In this document: positions 1-8,712 of the stretch, in pieces
Numbering within the stretch: the stretch's first letter is position 1
How the letters are laid out: every line of letters begins with the position of its first letter
From: Bacillota bacterium
Lineage (GTDB): Bacteria > Bacillota > Clostridia > Christensenellales > Aristaeellaceae
Length of the DNA: 64,000 nucleotides
Assembly: GCA_023398575.1 (NCBI GenBank)
Contig: JAEWSC010000034.1
Span: 62,001-126,000 of the forward strand
Direction: 5' to 3'
Made by a program: the position numbers and the translations under genes
The notes under the pieces: generated by a model
The model's database searches: none
What the model was told of the DNA's origin: nothing
The model's input: only the letters and a program-made list of their open reading frames with translations

Positions 1-649
1 GATTCAGGTTCCAGTCGATATCCGGTATGGCAGCCGCCGACAATTCAATGGATGGATCGACATGCTTCATCAGCTTAGCCGACTCAATAACCAGCCTGCC
101 CCACTCGCCCGCTTCCTTCGCTCCTAATTCCCAGGCGCCGTAGTTTTCATTGCCAATGCTCCAATACTTCACCTTATGAGGGGTGCTATATCCATTGGCG
201 ATTCGCGCTTTGGCGTACTCGCCTTCATCCTCAAGGTTGCAGTACTCTACCCAATCGCTCATTTCTTCCATGGTGCCAGTACCGGCATTGGTGCAAATAT
301 ACGGTTCGCAGTCTATTTTGCGGCACAGCTTGATGAATTCATCTGTGCCAAAGGCATTGCTGTCTTCCACCCGCCAAGCCTTGTCAAACACGGCCGGCCG
401 GTTTTTCCCCACACCCTTTTTCCAATTGTAAGAGGATACAAAGCATCCGCCCGGCCAGCGGAGGATAGGCACCTTAATTTTGCGCAGCGCATCGAGCACA
501 TCTGATCGAAACCCGTCCTCATCCGCAAGGGGATGGCCGGGATCATAGACTCCGCCGTAAATCTGCCTGTGAAAATGCTCCAAAAAATGGCCATACAGCA
601 GTGGGCTGGCCTTGGCTATCTTTCTTGAAGTCTGCACATATACTTTCAT
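1..649 (-). CDS. Alpha-L-arabinofuranosidase, GH51 (N-terminal part, cut by window edge)
   Basis: GH51 enzymes release terminal arabinofuranose from arabinan and arabinoxylan oligosaccharides, usually inside the cell. The visible 216 residues begin MKVYVQTSRKIAKASPLLYG and contain the family segments LRWPGGCFVSSYNW and YWSIGNENYGAWELG; the Glu of the GNE motif is the expected acid/base. The nucleophile region lies beyond the window. The ATG at 649 overlaps the stop of the upstream regulator gene (ATGA), so translation is probably coupled. No signal peptide is present, so the substrate must be imported, which fits the sugar ABC transporter in the same operon. Family assignment is confident; exact substrate is inferred. 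Confidence 0.9.
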   Translation of the reverse strand, partial: MKVYVQTSRKIAKASPLLYGHFLEHFHRQIYGGVYDPGHPLADEDGFRSDVLDALRKIKVPILRWPGGCFVSSYNWKKGVGKNRPAVFDKAWRVEDSNAFGTDEFIKLCRKIDCEPYICTNAGTGTMEEMSDWVEYCNLEDEGEYAKARIANGYSTPHKVKYWSIGNENYGAWELGAKEAGEWGRLVIESAKLMKHVDPSIELSAAAIPDIDWNLN

Positions 650-1647
650 GGCGTATTTTCCCCTTCCAGCACCTGCAGGAACCCAGCCATCTCGCGCATG
701 GTTTTGTTTCTGCCATACCAGAAGTCTTTCACCAGATTCAAATCATCCATGGCTGTGGAATAGAAGGTGCGTACCAGAATATCCTGGCTGTGGTTGCCAA
801 ACTTTTTGCCGAACACCGTCAGGCCCCCCACATGCTCTGCATCCTCCCTGACCTCCATTTTCAGCCGCCAGCTGGGCAGGCTATTTCCCACCTGCGCAAT
901 GGTCACATCGCTTTTGCGCTCTTCATCTAGATACGTACCTGTCTTGTCAATGCGGATTTGCTTGAGCAGACCATATTGATTGGCCTGCCACCAATGGGGG
1001 GTGATAACGCCATGGCGCAGCCCAAAGTCTCCGGGACATGTCCAGTCAAACAGCCTTATACCGTTCAGATAGAATGTGATGTCAGAGGGCCATTCCTCGT
1101 TAAATCCGGGTGCTTCGGAGGATATTTCAAAGGAAATATCAATTTCCTCCAGCGTCTGGCTGGGCTGCATGTAATTGGGGAAGGTGTACTCCACAAACCC
1201 TTGTGTAAACCACAGAATTTGTGCGTTCATCCGCTGCGGGTCCATTAAAAACTTAGGCTCATCAAAATAACCGATGATGTTGTCATCTGTCGCCAGGCCG
1301 CAGGTAGGCTTGACCTGTATCTCGCTGTAATGCCCAACAGGTATGGATACCTCATGAATGTTTTGCGAAATATCCTTGTGCGGCAGCTGCAGCCGGTATT
1401 CCGTTTCCATCATTACACACTTTTTATGGCTTGCACCATTGAGCGTTACCAGGTTGGATTTGATAATGCCGGCGGCCTCCAGCTTTTGCACATGCCGGGT
1501 CATAATAGAGCTGCTGATGCCGATTTTTTCGGCAAGCTGCTTGATATTTAAATCCTCCTTGGCTAAAAGGTGCAATATTTCCACACGCACCTCGCTGGCC
1601 AGTGCCTCAAAGAAAGGCACACTGTCCTTATCCACAAATATGATCAA
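646..1647 (-). CDS. Winged-helix (ArsR-like) regulator with large C-terminal domain, 333 aa
   Basis: Residues about 8-75 form an ArsR/GntR-type winged helix (EVRVEILHLLAKED, then IKQLAEKIGISSSIMTRHVQ). The remaining 240 residues are an unusual domain rich in Trp, Gly and His (TCGLATDDN, NAQILWFTQGFVEY, HWWQANQYG, EDAEHVGGLTVFG). The same domain occurs in the regulator at 26003-26980. The start is a TTG preceded by AAAGGA. The gene sits between the sugar permeases and the arabinofuranosidase gene, so it is probably the local regulator responding to an arabinose-containing sugar. The role of the C-terminal domain as a sugar sensor is my inference; its beta-rich look would fit ligand binding. 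Confidence 0.75.
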   Translation of the reverse strand: MIIFVDKDSVPFFEALASEVRVEILHLLAKEDLNIKQLAEKIGISSSIMTRHVQKLEAAGIIKSNLVTLNGASHKKCVMMETEYRLQLPHKDISQNIHEVSIPVGHYSEIQVKPTCGLATDDNIIGYFDEPKFLMDPQRMNAQILWFTQGFVEYTFPNYMQPSQTLEEIDISFEISSEAPGFNEEWPSDITFYLNGIRLFDWTCPGDFGLRHGVITPHWWQANQYGLLKQIRIDKTGTYLDEERKSDVTIAQVGNSLPSWRLKMEVREDAEHVGGLTVFGKKFGNHSQDILVRTFYSTAMDDLNLVKDFWYGRNKTMREMAGFLQVLEGENTP

Positions 1648-1676
1648 GCCAACACATCCTTTGAAAGGAAGGCGGA

Positions 1677-2531
1677 TCAGCCTTTTACGCCGCCTGCCGT
1701 CATACCTTCAATAAAATACCGCTGGAAACTGATGAACAGAATCAGGATTGGGATAATTGCCATTACGGAACCCGCAATCAGCACCGCATAATTGTTGCCA
1801 TAAGGCGACAACAGGGAAGCTAGCCCTAATGGCAGCGTCAGTTTGCTCTGCGTACGCAGCACAATCAAGGGCCACAGGAATCCATTCCAGCTATTCATAC
1901 CCACCAATATACCCATCGCCGCAAAAGACGGCACGGCCAGCGGCAGCATGATCCTGGCAAAAATGCCATACTCGCTGCACCCATCCACACGGCCGGCATC
2001 CACAAAATCGTGGGGCAGGCCGCTCATATACTGGCGGAAGAAGAAAATGGGCAGTGCCTGGGCTACAAAGGGCAGAATTATACCCCAGTAGGTGTCGATC
2101 ATCTGAATACCTGTCAGATCGCCGATACCTACCAGCAGCTTGAACAAAGGCAGAATTATAATCTCCAAGGGCACCATCATCACCAGCAGTACGCAGGTGA
2201 AGATCAGGTTTTTCCCTTTAAAGTCATAGGTGGCAAAGCCATAGCCCACAAAGGCGCTGACAAGCAGCGTGGACACCGTTTGTATAAACGTGATCAAAAG
2301 GCTGTTGCCAAACCATTGAAAATAGCCTTCATTACCTGTAAACAAATACTTATAATTGTCAAAGGACATGATAGCCATATCCCACCGCACATTCAAACCT
2401 TTGCGGAAGATTTCTGTTGTTGGCTTTAAGGAGGCCAGTACAATGGCGTACAGCGGGAATAAGGTCACAAACGCAATCACAGCAAATATAACCACCAGCA
2501 GGACCGATACCCACATTTTGCGCTTCTTCAT
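1677..2531 (-). CDS. Sugar ABC transporter permease, MalG/LacG-type
   Basis: This 284-residue inner-membrane permease belongs to the CUT1 carbohydrate importer family. It has about six hydrophobic segments and the EAA loop that docks the ATPase (around DAGRVDGCSEYGIFARIMLP). It ends near GMTAGGVKG, the usual C-terminus of MalG-like proteins. Its ATG overlaps the stop of the partner permease by four bases, so the two are translated together. No ATP-binding subunit is encoded nearby. CUT1 systems in Firmicutes commonly share a distant MsmX/MsmK-type ATPase. The substrate is probably an arabino-oligosaccharide, judged only from the downstream GH51 gene. Confidence 0.93.
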   Translation of the reverse strand: MKKRKMWVSVLLVVIFAVIAFVTLFPLYAIVLASLKPTTEIFRKGLNVRWDMAIMSFDNYKYLFTGNEGYFQWFGNSLLITFIQTVSTLLVSAFVGYGFATYDFKGKNLIFTCVLLVMMVPLEIIILPLFKLLVGIGDLTGIQMIDTYWGIILPFVAQALPIFFFRQYMSGLPHDFVDAGRVDGCSEYGIFARIMLPLAVPSFAAMGILVGMNSWNGFLWPLIVLRTQSKLTLPLGLASLLSPYGNNYAVLIAGSVMAIIPILILFISFQRYFIEGMTAGGVKG

Positions 2532-3481
2532 CCCCGCTTCTCCTTTCTGAGCGTGCCGTTGAGATACAACTGCACAATATTGACTGTCATGACAATCACC
2601 AGCAGCACCATGCCGATGGCACTGCCATAGCCCATGTTGTTTTCTTCAAATGCCTTGCGGTACAAATAGCCCACAATGGTGGTGCCAATATTGTTAGGCG
2701 AACGGTTGCCCGACCAAAGCATGTAGCTTTCAGTGAACATGGCCATACCGCCGTATATGCTGATGGTAAGCACGTAGATGGTTACGGGCTTGAGCATGGG
2801 GACAATGATACTTTTAAACCTGTGCCATGCATTCGCGCCGTCAATCTCCGCCGATTCGTACAATTCAGCAGGAATGTTTTTAAGTCCTGCCAAGAAGTAA
2901 AGTATATTTACACCTGTCCAGCGCCATACCGCAAGTGTCAAAAGCGTTATCATGGAGGTGTCGGCCAAACGCAGCCATTTAATTGGCTTCATGCCCACAA
3001 GGCCGATGATCTGATTGAGCAGCGAGCCAGGCAGCTCACCAAAGACCAGACGGAAGATGGTGCCGGCCACCACGACAGAGGTCAGCGCCGGGATAAACAT
3101 CGTGGAACGAAAAAAATTTCTAGCCTTCATGCGTTTGCTGTCCAACATCACAGCCAGCAGCATGGGAATAGGAATCAAAATCAGCAGCGTCCAGAATGTA
3201 TACATCAAGTTCAAACGCAGCGCTTTGAAAAAGATGGGGTCCCTTAGATTTTGGTAATTTGCAAGGCCGATGAACGTAACCTGGTTGGGCAATATGTTTT
3301 GAAAGCTCATAATGACAGTAGAAATCATGGGGTACAAAAAGAAAAGCAAGAATGTGATAACAAAAGGCGCCACAAACACATAAGGAGCGATCTTCTGGTT
3401 ATATGCAAACTGCCTGAGTGTTGCGGGCGCCTTTTTGTACACAGGCCGGCTATTCGATGAGGGCGCAGTATTTGCACTCAT
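2528..3481 (-). CDS. Sugar ABC transporter permease, MalF/UgpA-type
   Basis: This 317-residue permease is the heterodimer partner of the MalG-type protein that follows it. After a polar N-terminus the first membrane segment starts near residue 34 (APYVFVAPFVITFLLFFLYP). The EAA loop is ESAEIDGANAWHRFKSIIVP. The gene lies 84 bp after the binding-protein gene, and that gap holds a strong hairpin. The order binding protein, MalF, MalG is standard for CUT1 importers. Confidence 0.93.
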   Translation of the reverse strand: MSANTAPSSNSRPVYKKAPATLRQFAYNQKIAPYVFVAPFVITFLLFFLYPMISTVIMSFQNILPNQVTFIGLANYQNLRDPIFFKALRLNLMYTFWTLLILIPIPMLLAVMLDSKRMKARNFFRSTMFIPALTSVVVAGTIFRLVFGELPGSLLNQIIGLVGMKPIKWLRLADTSMITLLTLAVWRWTGVNILYFLAGLKNIPAELYESAEIDGANAWHRFKSIIVPMLKPVTIYVLTISIYGGMAMFTESYMLWSGNRSPNNIGTTIVGYLYRKAFEENNMGYGSAIGMVLLVIVMTVNIVQLYLNGTLRKEKRG

Positions 3482-3501
3482 GTACGCTCACCTTCCTTTA
3501 A

Positions 3502-3536
3502 GGCGCAGTGAACAGGAGATACCTGCTCACTGCGCC
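3502..3536 (-). promoter_or_regulatory. Intergenic hairpin between binding-protein and permease genes
   Basis: A 10-bp perfect stem GGCGCAGTGA/TCACTGCGCC with an inner CAGG/CCTG extension lies between the two genes. No T-run follows on the minus strand. Hairpins in this position in other sugar importers protect the binding-protein mRNA 3' end or limit read-through, which would give more binding protein than permease. Confidence 0.6.
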
Positions 3537-3565
3537 CAAATCAAGTTTCAGTTCAAACTGGCCGA

Positions 3566-4849
3566 TCAGTTCGGGGTGTTTTCGATGATGGCCTGCTCCT
3601 CAGCCAGCATGGTTGCAATGTCTTCCAAGCCTTCGTAGGCGCGGGTCATGATGGAGGTGCGAACCTCAGCCATGGTCTTGGGCAGGTTTTCGCTCACCAC
3701 GATGGCGGGAATTTCATCCTGCACGGTCAGCAGCGCGTCGAAGGGGAAGTTGGCGAAGTAGTCAATAAACTTGTTGGGCTTCTTGAGTTCTTCGCTGGTC
3801 CACATGGCTTTACGGATGGGGTCAAAGCCCATGATTTCCCAGATCTTCAGGTTGCCTTCCTCAGACAGCTTTGCGAAAGCCAAGAAATCCATAGCCAAAT
3901 CCTGGTTTTTGCACTGCGTGGTGATGGAGGTGCCGGTGCCGCCAAGGCCCACAGAACGGGGCTGGCCGACTTCGAATACGGGGTTGGGCATAACAAGAAT
4001 CTTGCCTTTGAGGTCAGGCATATAATCGGTGAACCGGCCCATGTACCAGAAGGGCATCGTCACGGAGGCAGCGCCGCCGCCGTTCATGAAGCCGTAGTAC
4101 TCTTCGGCATGGTGTCCGCCGCCAGGAGCCACAGTGGCCGTACCGGCATTGATCATATCCTGGTAGAATTTCAAGCCCTTCGCCATTTCGGGGGTGTTGA
4201 CATTGGGCTTTCCATCGGGGGTCAAAAGGTCGCTGCCCTGTTCGGTCAGCATCTGCCAGAAGGACCAGGGGTCGTTGGCTTCTACGGTGGTCATGGGTAC
4301 GCCCGTCTTTTCCAGAACGGTCTTGCCGGCGTTGGCATAGTCTTCCCAGGTCACGATGGAGGCGGGGTCGACGCCAGCGGCTTCCAGGATATCCTTGTTG
4401 TAATACGTTACGGAAGCGCCTACATGGAAGCAGATGCCGTAGTATTTGCCATCTTTGGAGTAGATGTCTACACGGGACTTAACGATGTTGTCGAGCTCAG
4501 GCTCCACAACCCTGTTCAGGGGAACCAGCTGGATATCGCCCATCAGGTAGTTGGCATACTTGCCAATTTCGATGTCTACGATATCGGGAGCGCCGGTACC
4601 GGACTGCAGGGCGATGAGTAGCTTGTTGTGCATATCATCATAGCCCAGGGAGGTGGGAACGATTTTGATCGGCCTGTCAGGATTTTTTTCGTTCCATAAC
4701 GTGGCCATCTTATCATAGAACTCCACATGCAGCGCATTAAATGTCCAGAATTGGAATTCGGTTGTTTCCGCGGCAGATGCCACAGTGATGCCTGCAAACA
4801 TGGTCAAAACCATCGCAAGAACCATTGCTAGGGAAATAAGCTTTTTCAT
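3566..4849 (-). CDS. Extracellular sugar-binding protein of ABC transporter
   Basis: This 427-residue protein is the solute receptor of the CUT1 importer. It has a typical signal peptide (MKKLISLAMVLAMVLTMF..., cleavage near VASAA), followed by FQFWTFNALHVEFYDKM, the usual first beta-strand/helix of family 1 binding proteins. No cysteine lies at the cleavage site, so it is not an obvious lipoprotein, which is unusual for a monoderm Firmicute. RBS AGGAGGAAGACGC precedes the ATG. It is the first gene of the operon, transcribed from the promoter near 5100-5128. The ligand is unknown; an arabinose-containing oligosaccharide is inferred from the operon. Confidence 0.92.
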   Translation of the reverse strand: MKKLISLAMVLAMVLTMFAGITVASAAETTEFQFWTFNALHVEFYDKMATLWNEKNPDRPIKIVPTSLGYDDMHNKLLIALQSGTGAPDIVDIEIGKYANYLMGDIQLVPLNRVVEPELDNIVKSRVDIYSKDGKYYGICFHVGASVTYYNKDILEAAGVDPASIVTWEDYANAGKTVLEKTGVPMTTVEANDPWSFWQMLTEQGSDLLTPDGKPNVNTPEMAKGLKFYQDMINAGTATVAPGGGHHAEEYYGFMNGGGAASVTMPFWYMGRFTDYMPDLKGKILVMPNPVFEVGQPRSVGLGGTGTSITTQCKNQDLAMDFLAFAKLSEEGNLKIWEIMGFDPIRKAMWTSEELKKPNKFIDYFANFPFDALLTVQDEIPAIVVSENLPKTMAEVRTSIMTRAYEGLEDIATMLAEEQAIIENTPN

Positions 4850-5099
4850 GCGTCTTCCTCCTGTTGATTGATAGGTTTATCTCGCAAGCCTATCTGCCAC
4901 CGGGTGAGGGCCCTTCCCCCGGTGAAGATATGCTCCCAATATGGGCACAATAAACACACGCCAAAACAGCACGCTATTAAAACTGTCGATGGCTTGCACC
5001 TGTTTGATAATTGCCGATTTTTGTCTTTCAGCCGCGAAACTTTCTTTGCACAGTGCGCAATCCCCTGTCAGGAAACGCACTTGGCTGAGTCTTGATATC

Positions 5100-5128
5100 A
5101 GTATATGATAGCGCTGATTATATGTCAA
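5100..5128 (-). promoter_or_regulatory. Promoter of sugar-uptake operon 1
   Basis: On the minus strand a perfect -35 box TTGACA (5128-5123) is separated by 17 bp from a TATACT -10 box (5105-5100). The spacer holds a near-palindrome around AGCGCT (about 5106-5119), a plausible operator. Transcription from here gives a leader of about 244 nt before the binding-protein gene, longer than needed. The leader includes a GC-rich stem CACCGGG/CCCGGTG at about 4897-4923. Confidence 0.7.
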
Positions 5129-5473
5129 TATGTACAGAAAAAAATAGATATTCATGTCAGATATGTTGATAACATTGTACATCATACCCAAGGAAAAGAA
5201 ACATGTCATGAACTTTTATGTTATTCACTTGCATGTGAATCCCTCTACGCTTATGATAACTCATTCGAAACAGGCAATGAATGACTTTCAGACAAACGAC
5301 AGATCGCCTATTCGCTATTTCAGCAAAGAAAACAAGATTTTGTTCATGCATAAGGTTTCAATTGACACAGGATGATATGTTTCTTTATCAAACAATACGT
5401 TTATATATTCTTATAGACAGACCTCATTATAGAAAAGCAGCCATGGCGATCACGCAAAAAGGGAGACACTGAT
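5129..5473. other. Intergenic region between divergent genes
   Basis: About 345 bp with no gene. It contains a palindrome ATTCAC-TTGCAT-GTGAAT at 5223-5240 and a TTGACA at 5362-5367 with a weak TATCAA 18 bp downstream, a possible promoter for the VOC gene. Nothing else was recognised. Confidence 0.4.
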
Positions 5474-5854
5474 ATGATCAATACGTTTGGGAAGGTTATG
5501 GTGTATGTGAAAGATCCTCGCGCTGTCGCTGATTTTTGGATCGACAAAATTGGCTTTGCGCAGGTGAAGCAGCAAGAAATGAACAACCAATTGCTCTCCA
5601 TTGAGCTTGTGCCAAACAAGCTCTCAGATTGCCACTTGGTACTCTTCAACCGCGCCATCGTGGAGGAAATGTCTGAAGGCATTTCTTTGGGAACCCCGTC
5701 AATTCTGTTTGGCAGTTATGATATAACCGCCATGCGAAACGAATTGATTGGCAAAGGCGTAACAGTCGGAGAGATTGTGGAGATAGGCGGCCGGACTTTT
5801 AACTTTGCAGATGTTGAAGGCAACTATTTTGCTGTTGAGGAAATCAGCAAATAG
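5474..5854 (+). CDS. VOC superfamily protein (glyoxalase/bleomycin-resistance fold)
   Basis: This 126-residue single-domain protein has the pattern of small VOC proteins: KVMVYVKDPRAVADFWIDKI at the start, an internal repeat unit, and a closing strand FNFADVEGNYFAVEEI. Members include dioxygenases, glyoxalase I and antibiotic-binding proteins; this one resembles the clostridial YPLF-like group with no assigned reaction. RBS GGGAGA precedes the ATG. It is transcribed alone and ends at a shared terminator. A specific resistance role cannot be claimed. Confidence 0.85.
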   Translation: MINTFGKVMVYVKDPRAVADFWIDKIGFAQVKQQEMNNQLLSIELVPNKLSDCHLVLFNRAIVEEMSEGISLGTPSILFGSYDITAMRNELIGKGVTVGEIVEIGGRTFNFADVEGNYFAVEEISK

Positions 5855-5909
5855 TCTGTTCGGCCTTGATATCGCTTCAAAAAACTTTGCAGAAGTACCA
5901 ACAAAGCAT

Positions 5910-5953
5910 AGAAAACCCGCCCTTTAAAGTGCAAAGGACGGGGTTTTCTATTT
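5910..5953. terminator. Bidirectional intrinsic terminator
   Basis: Imperfect stem AGAAAACCCG.../...CGGGGTTTTCT, with A-rich and T-rich flanks on both sides. It sits between the convergent VOC gene (plus) and TPM-domain gene (minus). Confidence 0.75.
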
Positions 5954-6044
5954 AGCAAATTTCCTCAAACCGCTCTTTGAGCTTGGTTTTGATCCGCACA
6001 TTTTGATACCAAATAAACTGTGCAGCATGGCATTCGCTGCAGTA

Positions 6045-6875
6045 TCAGAATTTTCGCCCGCCGCCGCCATGCACCCGGCCGCTGGAGGAATGATGGGTAC
6101 TGCTTCGTCCGCCGGCACTGCCGCCGGAATTAGAGGAGGCTCTGGGTACCCTGGTTACCTGCGTGCGCAGGAATACATCTGTCGCGCCGGTGATATTCAC
6201 TGCGGCATTTTTCTTCAAATCATAGCTATAGGCCGACCCCTTCATAGCATACGCACCCCGCACAGTAAAGAAGAGAATCAGCGCCGCCGCTAAGCCAGAG
6301 AAAAGAGCAATGGCTGCTTCCTCCAAGGTGACGGCCTTGGGCTTTGGCGGCTGATAAGGGTCTATATTTCCTTGCTCGTCTTGATTGTATTGGTTCTCTG
6401 GAATCCCGTTTTTTAAGAATACTTCCACCTGCGAAAGCGCCATATCCGCCGCATCGCCGTATTCACCGCCGGTAACATACGGCACCACCGCATCCAGCAG
6501 CACATCCACCCTGGCGTCCGTCATGTAGCGGATCATCAATCCACTGGTAGAAACATGAATCTCACGGTTGGCCATATCGATAAGAAACAGGAAACCGCTG
6601 GCATCACTGCCCGCGCCAAAGTTATGCTGATCATAAAAATCATCAGCATATGCCTGGGAACCGCCCGTCTTTACATCGTCCGCGGTCAGCACCACAAAGT
6701 CCATGTCATATTTGCTTTTCATGGAGGCAATGCGGCTTTCCAGACTGTCAATTTCAGTCTGCCCCATCAAATGGGCCTGGTCAAAAACCCGCTGTTCTCC
6801 TTGTCCCTGGGTGGTGGATAAAACGCAAAGGGACAGCAGCAAAAGGCAGACAAAAAGTGCAATGTGCTTTTTCAT
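6045..6875 (-). CDS. TPM-domain membrane protein (YgcG-like)
   Basis: The protein (276 aa) has a signal peptide (MKKHIALFVCLLLLSLCVL), then a TPM/YgcG-type phosphatase-like domain beginning RVFDQAHLMGQTEIDSLESR, with MDFVVLTADDVKTGGSQAYA and FLIDMANREIHVSTSG. One membrane helix (AAIALFSGLAAALILFFTV) lies near residue 195, followed by a Gly/Ser/His-rich tail ending GGGGRKF. The ATG at 6875 is chosen because GGGGGAAG lies 5-12 bases upstream. It follows the zinc-ribbon gene and overlaps its end, so the two form an operon. TPM proteins are linked to membrane-complex turnover (photosystem II repair in plants); the bacterial role is unclear. Confidence 0.85.
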   Translation of the reverse strand: MKKHIALFVCLLLLSLCVLSTTQGQGEQRVFDQAHLMGQTEIDSLESRIASMKSKYDMDFVVLTADDVKTGGSQAYADDFYDQHNFGAGSDASGFLFLIDMANREIHVSTSGLMIRYMTDARVDVLLDAVVPYVTGGEYGDAADMALSQVEVFLKNGIPENQYNQDEQGNIDPYQPPKPKAVTLEEAAIALFSGLAAALILFFTVRGAYAMKGSAYSYDLKKNAAVNITGATDVFLRTQVTRVPRASSNSGGSAGGRSSTHHSSSGRVHGGGGRKF

Positions 6876-6888
6876 GCGTTCTTCCCCC

Positions 6889-7935
6889 TTACACAAAGTA
6901 GAATATGGTCAAAAGGACGCCGCATACAGCGGCAGCCAAAATACCGCAGTGCAAAAGCAGCTTATGCACATCCACCGGCAGTACACCGCAGACCTCGCTC
7001 GTCTGCCCGTTCATTTCATAGTGGTACATTTTCCCTTTATCGCCCCGATAGGTCATCACCCAGGCCGGCAGGAGGGCATAGCGGTAGCGGTTGCCTTTCA
7101 GCTGCATGGTAGTCGCGCCGACCAGCGAGGTATAAGGGCTGCTGGCGGTAATCAGCGGATGCGCATATCCCTTCAATTCCTCTTCCACCGAGCTGCGGAC
7201 AGCCTCCTTGGCGATATCCCGCTTTTCGGCTAAAAAGCCGGACAGATAAGAGGGCGCAAAGTCTACAAGAGCTGCAGTATCATATGGATGGACGGCGTCG
7301 GCCAGCTTGCGGTCCGCTTTTTGCAAAGCGCTGCGCTCCACATTTTTAAAGGAGATGTCCGCATCTCGGGACACGCTGTAGTACTTTGTCGTTGTAATGT
7401 TATACTTGGCCGTGGTGGAATGCGTGACGATCTGCCCTTCGCCGGTAAAGCTGGCTGAGGCCTCATAATCCGCCAGCCAATACGGGTAATACACGCCGGC
7501 TAATCGTTCAACACTTTCCTTTGAAATGAATTCTTTGGGCACATACTTCTTTTTACGAATCCATTGAAAAAAGCGATCCATAGCACTATCTCTGTTATAT
7601 TGGAAAGGCAGCACCGCATCCGGCCGAAACGCCTCATCCAACCTGCCCACGATCACCACCGGATTATGACAGTAGTAGCACATGGTAGCGGCGGTGGTAT
7701 CGCTTGTTACCAGCTCAGCGCCGCAGCTAGGACAGGAATACAGATATTCCGTATCCCCAATCTGACTGGTCGCCTGTTTTTCTTCATTCTCCTGCCGGTA
7801 GGCTTTGTCATCCAATGCTTCCAAGTAGGTTTTGTCAAATGCACTGCCACAAAACTCACAGGCAAACTTCAAGCCGTTCGGGTCATACTTCAGCGCGTTG
7901 CCGCAGGATGGGCACTTGTATATAAATGCAGGCAT
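6889..7935 (-). CDS. Double zinc-ribbon membrane-anchored protein
   Basis: The 348-residue protein starts MPAFIYKCPSCGNALKYDPN. It carries two four-Cys zinc ribbons: CPSC...CEFC near residues 8-28 and CPSC...CYYC near 65-90. A long middle domain with a repeated beta pattern follows, then one C-terminal membrane helix (LLLHCGILAAAVCGVLLTIF). The start at 7935 has a GAGGGG ribosome site. The ribbons resemble TFIIB/DNA-directed polymerase zinc ribbons, but the C-terminal anchor puts them at the membrane. It is paired with the TPM gene, a combination that suggests one membrane complex (inference). Confidence 0.75.
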   Translation of the reverse strand: MPAFIYKCPSCGNALKYDPNGLKFACEFCGSAFDKTYLEALDDKAYRQENEEKQATSQIGDTEYLYSCPSCGAELVTSDTTAATMCYYCHNPVVIVGRLDEAFRPDAVLPFQYNRDSAMDRFFQWIRKKKYVPKEFISKESVERLAGVYYPYWLADYEASASFTGEGQIVTHSTTAKYNITTTKYYSVSRDADISFKNVERSALQKADRKLADAVHPYDTAALVDFAPSYLSGFLAEKRDIAKEAVRSSVEEELKGYAHPLITASSPYTSLVGATTMQLKGNRYRYALLPAWVMTYRGDKGKMYHYEMNGQTSEVCGVLPVDVHKLLLHCGILAAAVCGVLLTIFYFV

Positions 7936-8001
7936 ATATTCCCCTCCTCTTCCGATTTCTTTCATGATATGCCAAGGGACAGCTGTTTATAAAGGCTGCG
8001 C

Positions 8002-8445
8002 CTATTCATCCGCAATACCCAACAACTCTTCCATGCGTGATTCGCCAAGGACTATCACGCCGTTTTGCGCAAGCAGCTCCGCCGCCACACCGCTGCCAGA
8101 AGTCAGCGCACCCGAAAAGGTACCGTCATATATTTCCCCAAACCCGCAAGAAGGGCTTCGTTCCTTCAAGACTGCATACTTGCAGCCATATAGTCTGGCT
8201 AGCGCAAGGGTTTCCTCCGCACCACGCACGAATTCTTCTGTTACATCTTGCCCGTTCTTTCCCATCACCTTGTCCCCCACCCGCTCGGAAGGGTCCCTCG
8301 GTGTAGGCAATCCGCCATATATTTCAGGGCATACGGGTATTAGGTGGTGCTTCTCCTTCAGCTTTGCAATGCGTACATCCCGCTTGTCTGTTCCGTTATA
8401 CCGGCAGCGGATACCAAGCAGACAGGCACTGATCAAAATATTCAC
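8002..8445 (-). CDS. DUF523 family protein
   Basis: This 147-residue cytoplasmic protein matches the DUF523 family: ISACLLGIRCRYNG at the N-terminus, CPEIYGGLPTPRDPSE, then LKERSPSCGFGEIYDG. The conserved cysteines of ACLLG and SPSCG suggest a metal or nucleophile site. A GTG start at 8445 is preferred because GGAGG lies eight bases upstream; the ATG at 8460 has no ribosome site. DUF523 is often fused to or near tRNA/RNA-modification or purine-related proteins, but no reaction is established. Confidence 0.88.
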   Translation of the reverse strand: MNILISACLLGIRCRYNGTDKRDVRIAKLKEKHHLIPVCPEIYGGLPTPRDPSERVGDKVMGKNGQDVTEEFVRGAEETLALARLYGCKYAVLKERSPSCGFGEIYDGTFSGALTSGSGVAAELLAQNGVIVLGESRMEELLGIADE

Positions 8446-8648
8446 AGTCAACGCCTCCATTAGAAAAGGACAATCCTATCTTTAGGAACCGACATTATTG
8501 TAACATACCAGCCTTGTGAATTTGCGCGGGCCGCATAATTTTTTCTGCCGCCTTACAAATCTGTGTATTGCTTAGCCAAGCAAAAAACCGGGTACATGTA
8601 TATCAAATCAAAATGCAAGGCGAGAAATAGCGCTTTTTCTGCCACACT

Positions 8649-8677
8649 TTGATTATTCCCCCAAAATCAGCTATACT
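8649..8677 (+). promoter_or_regulatory. Promoter of C39-like peptidase gene
   Basis: TTGATT (8649-8654), 17 bp spacer, TATACT (8672-8677). The gene starts 36 bp downstream of the -10 box. Confidence 0.6.
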
Positions 8678-8712
8678 GTACCTGTGATTCATTTTCAAGT
8701 GAGGAGCCAGTA

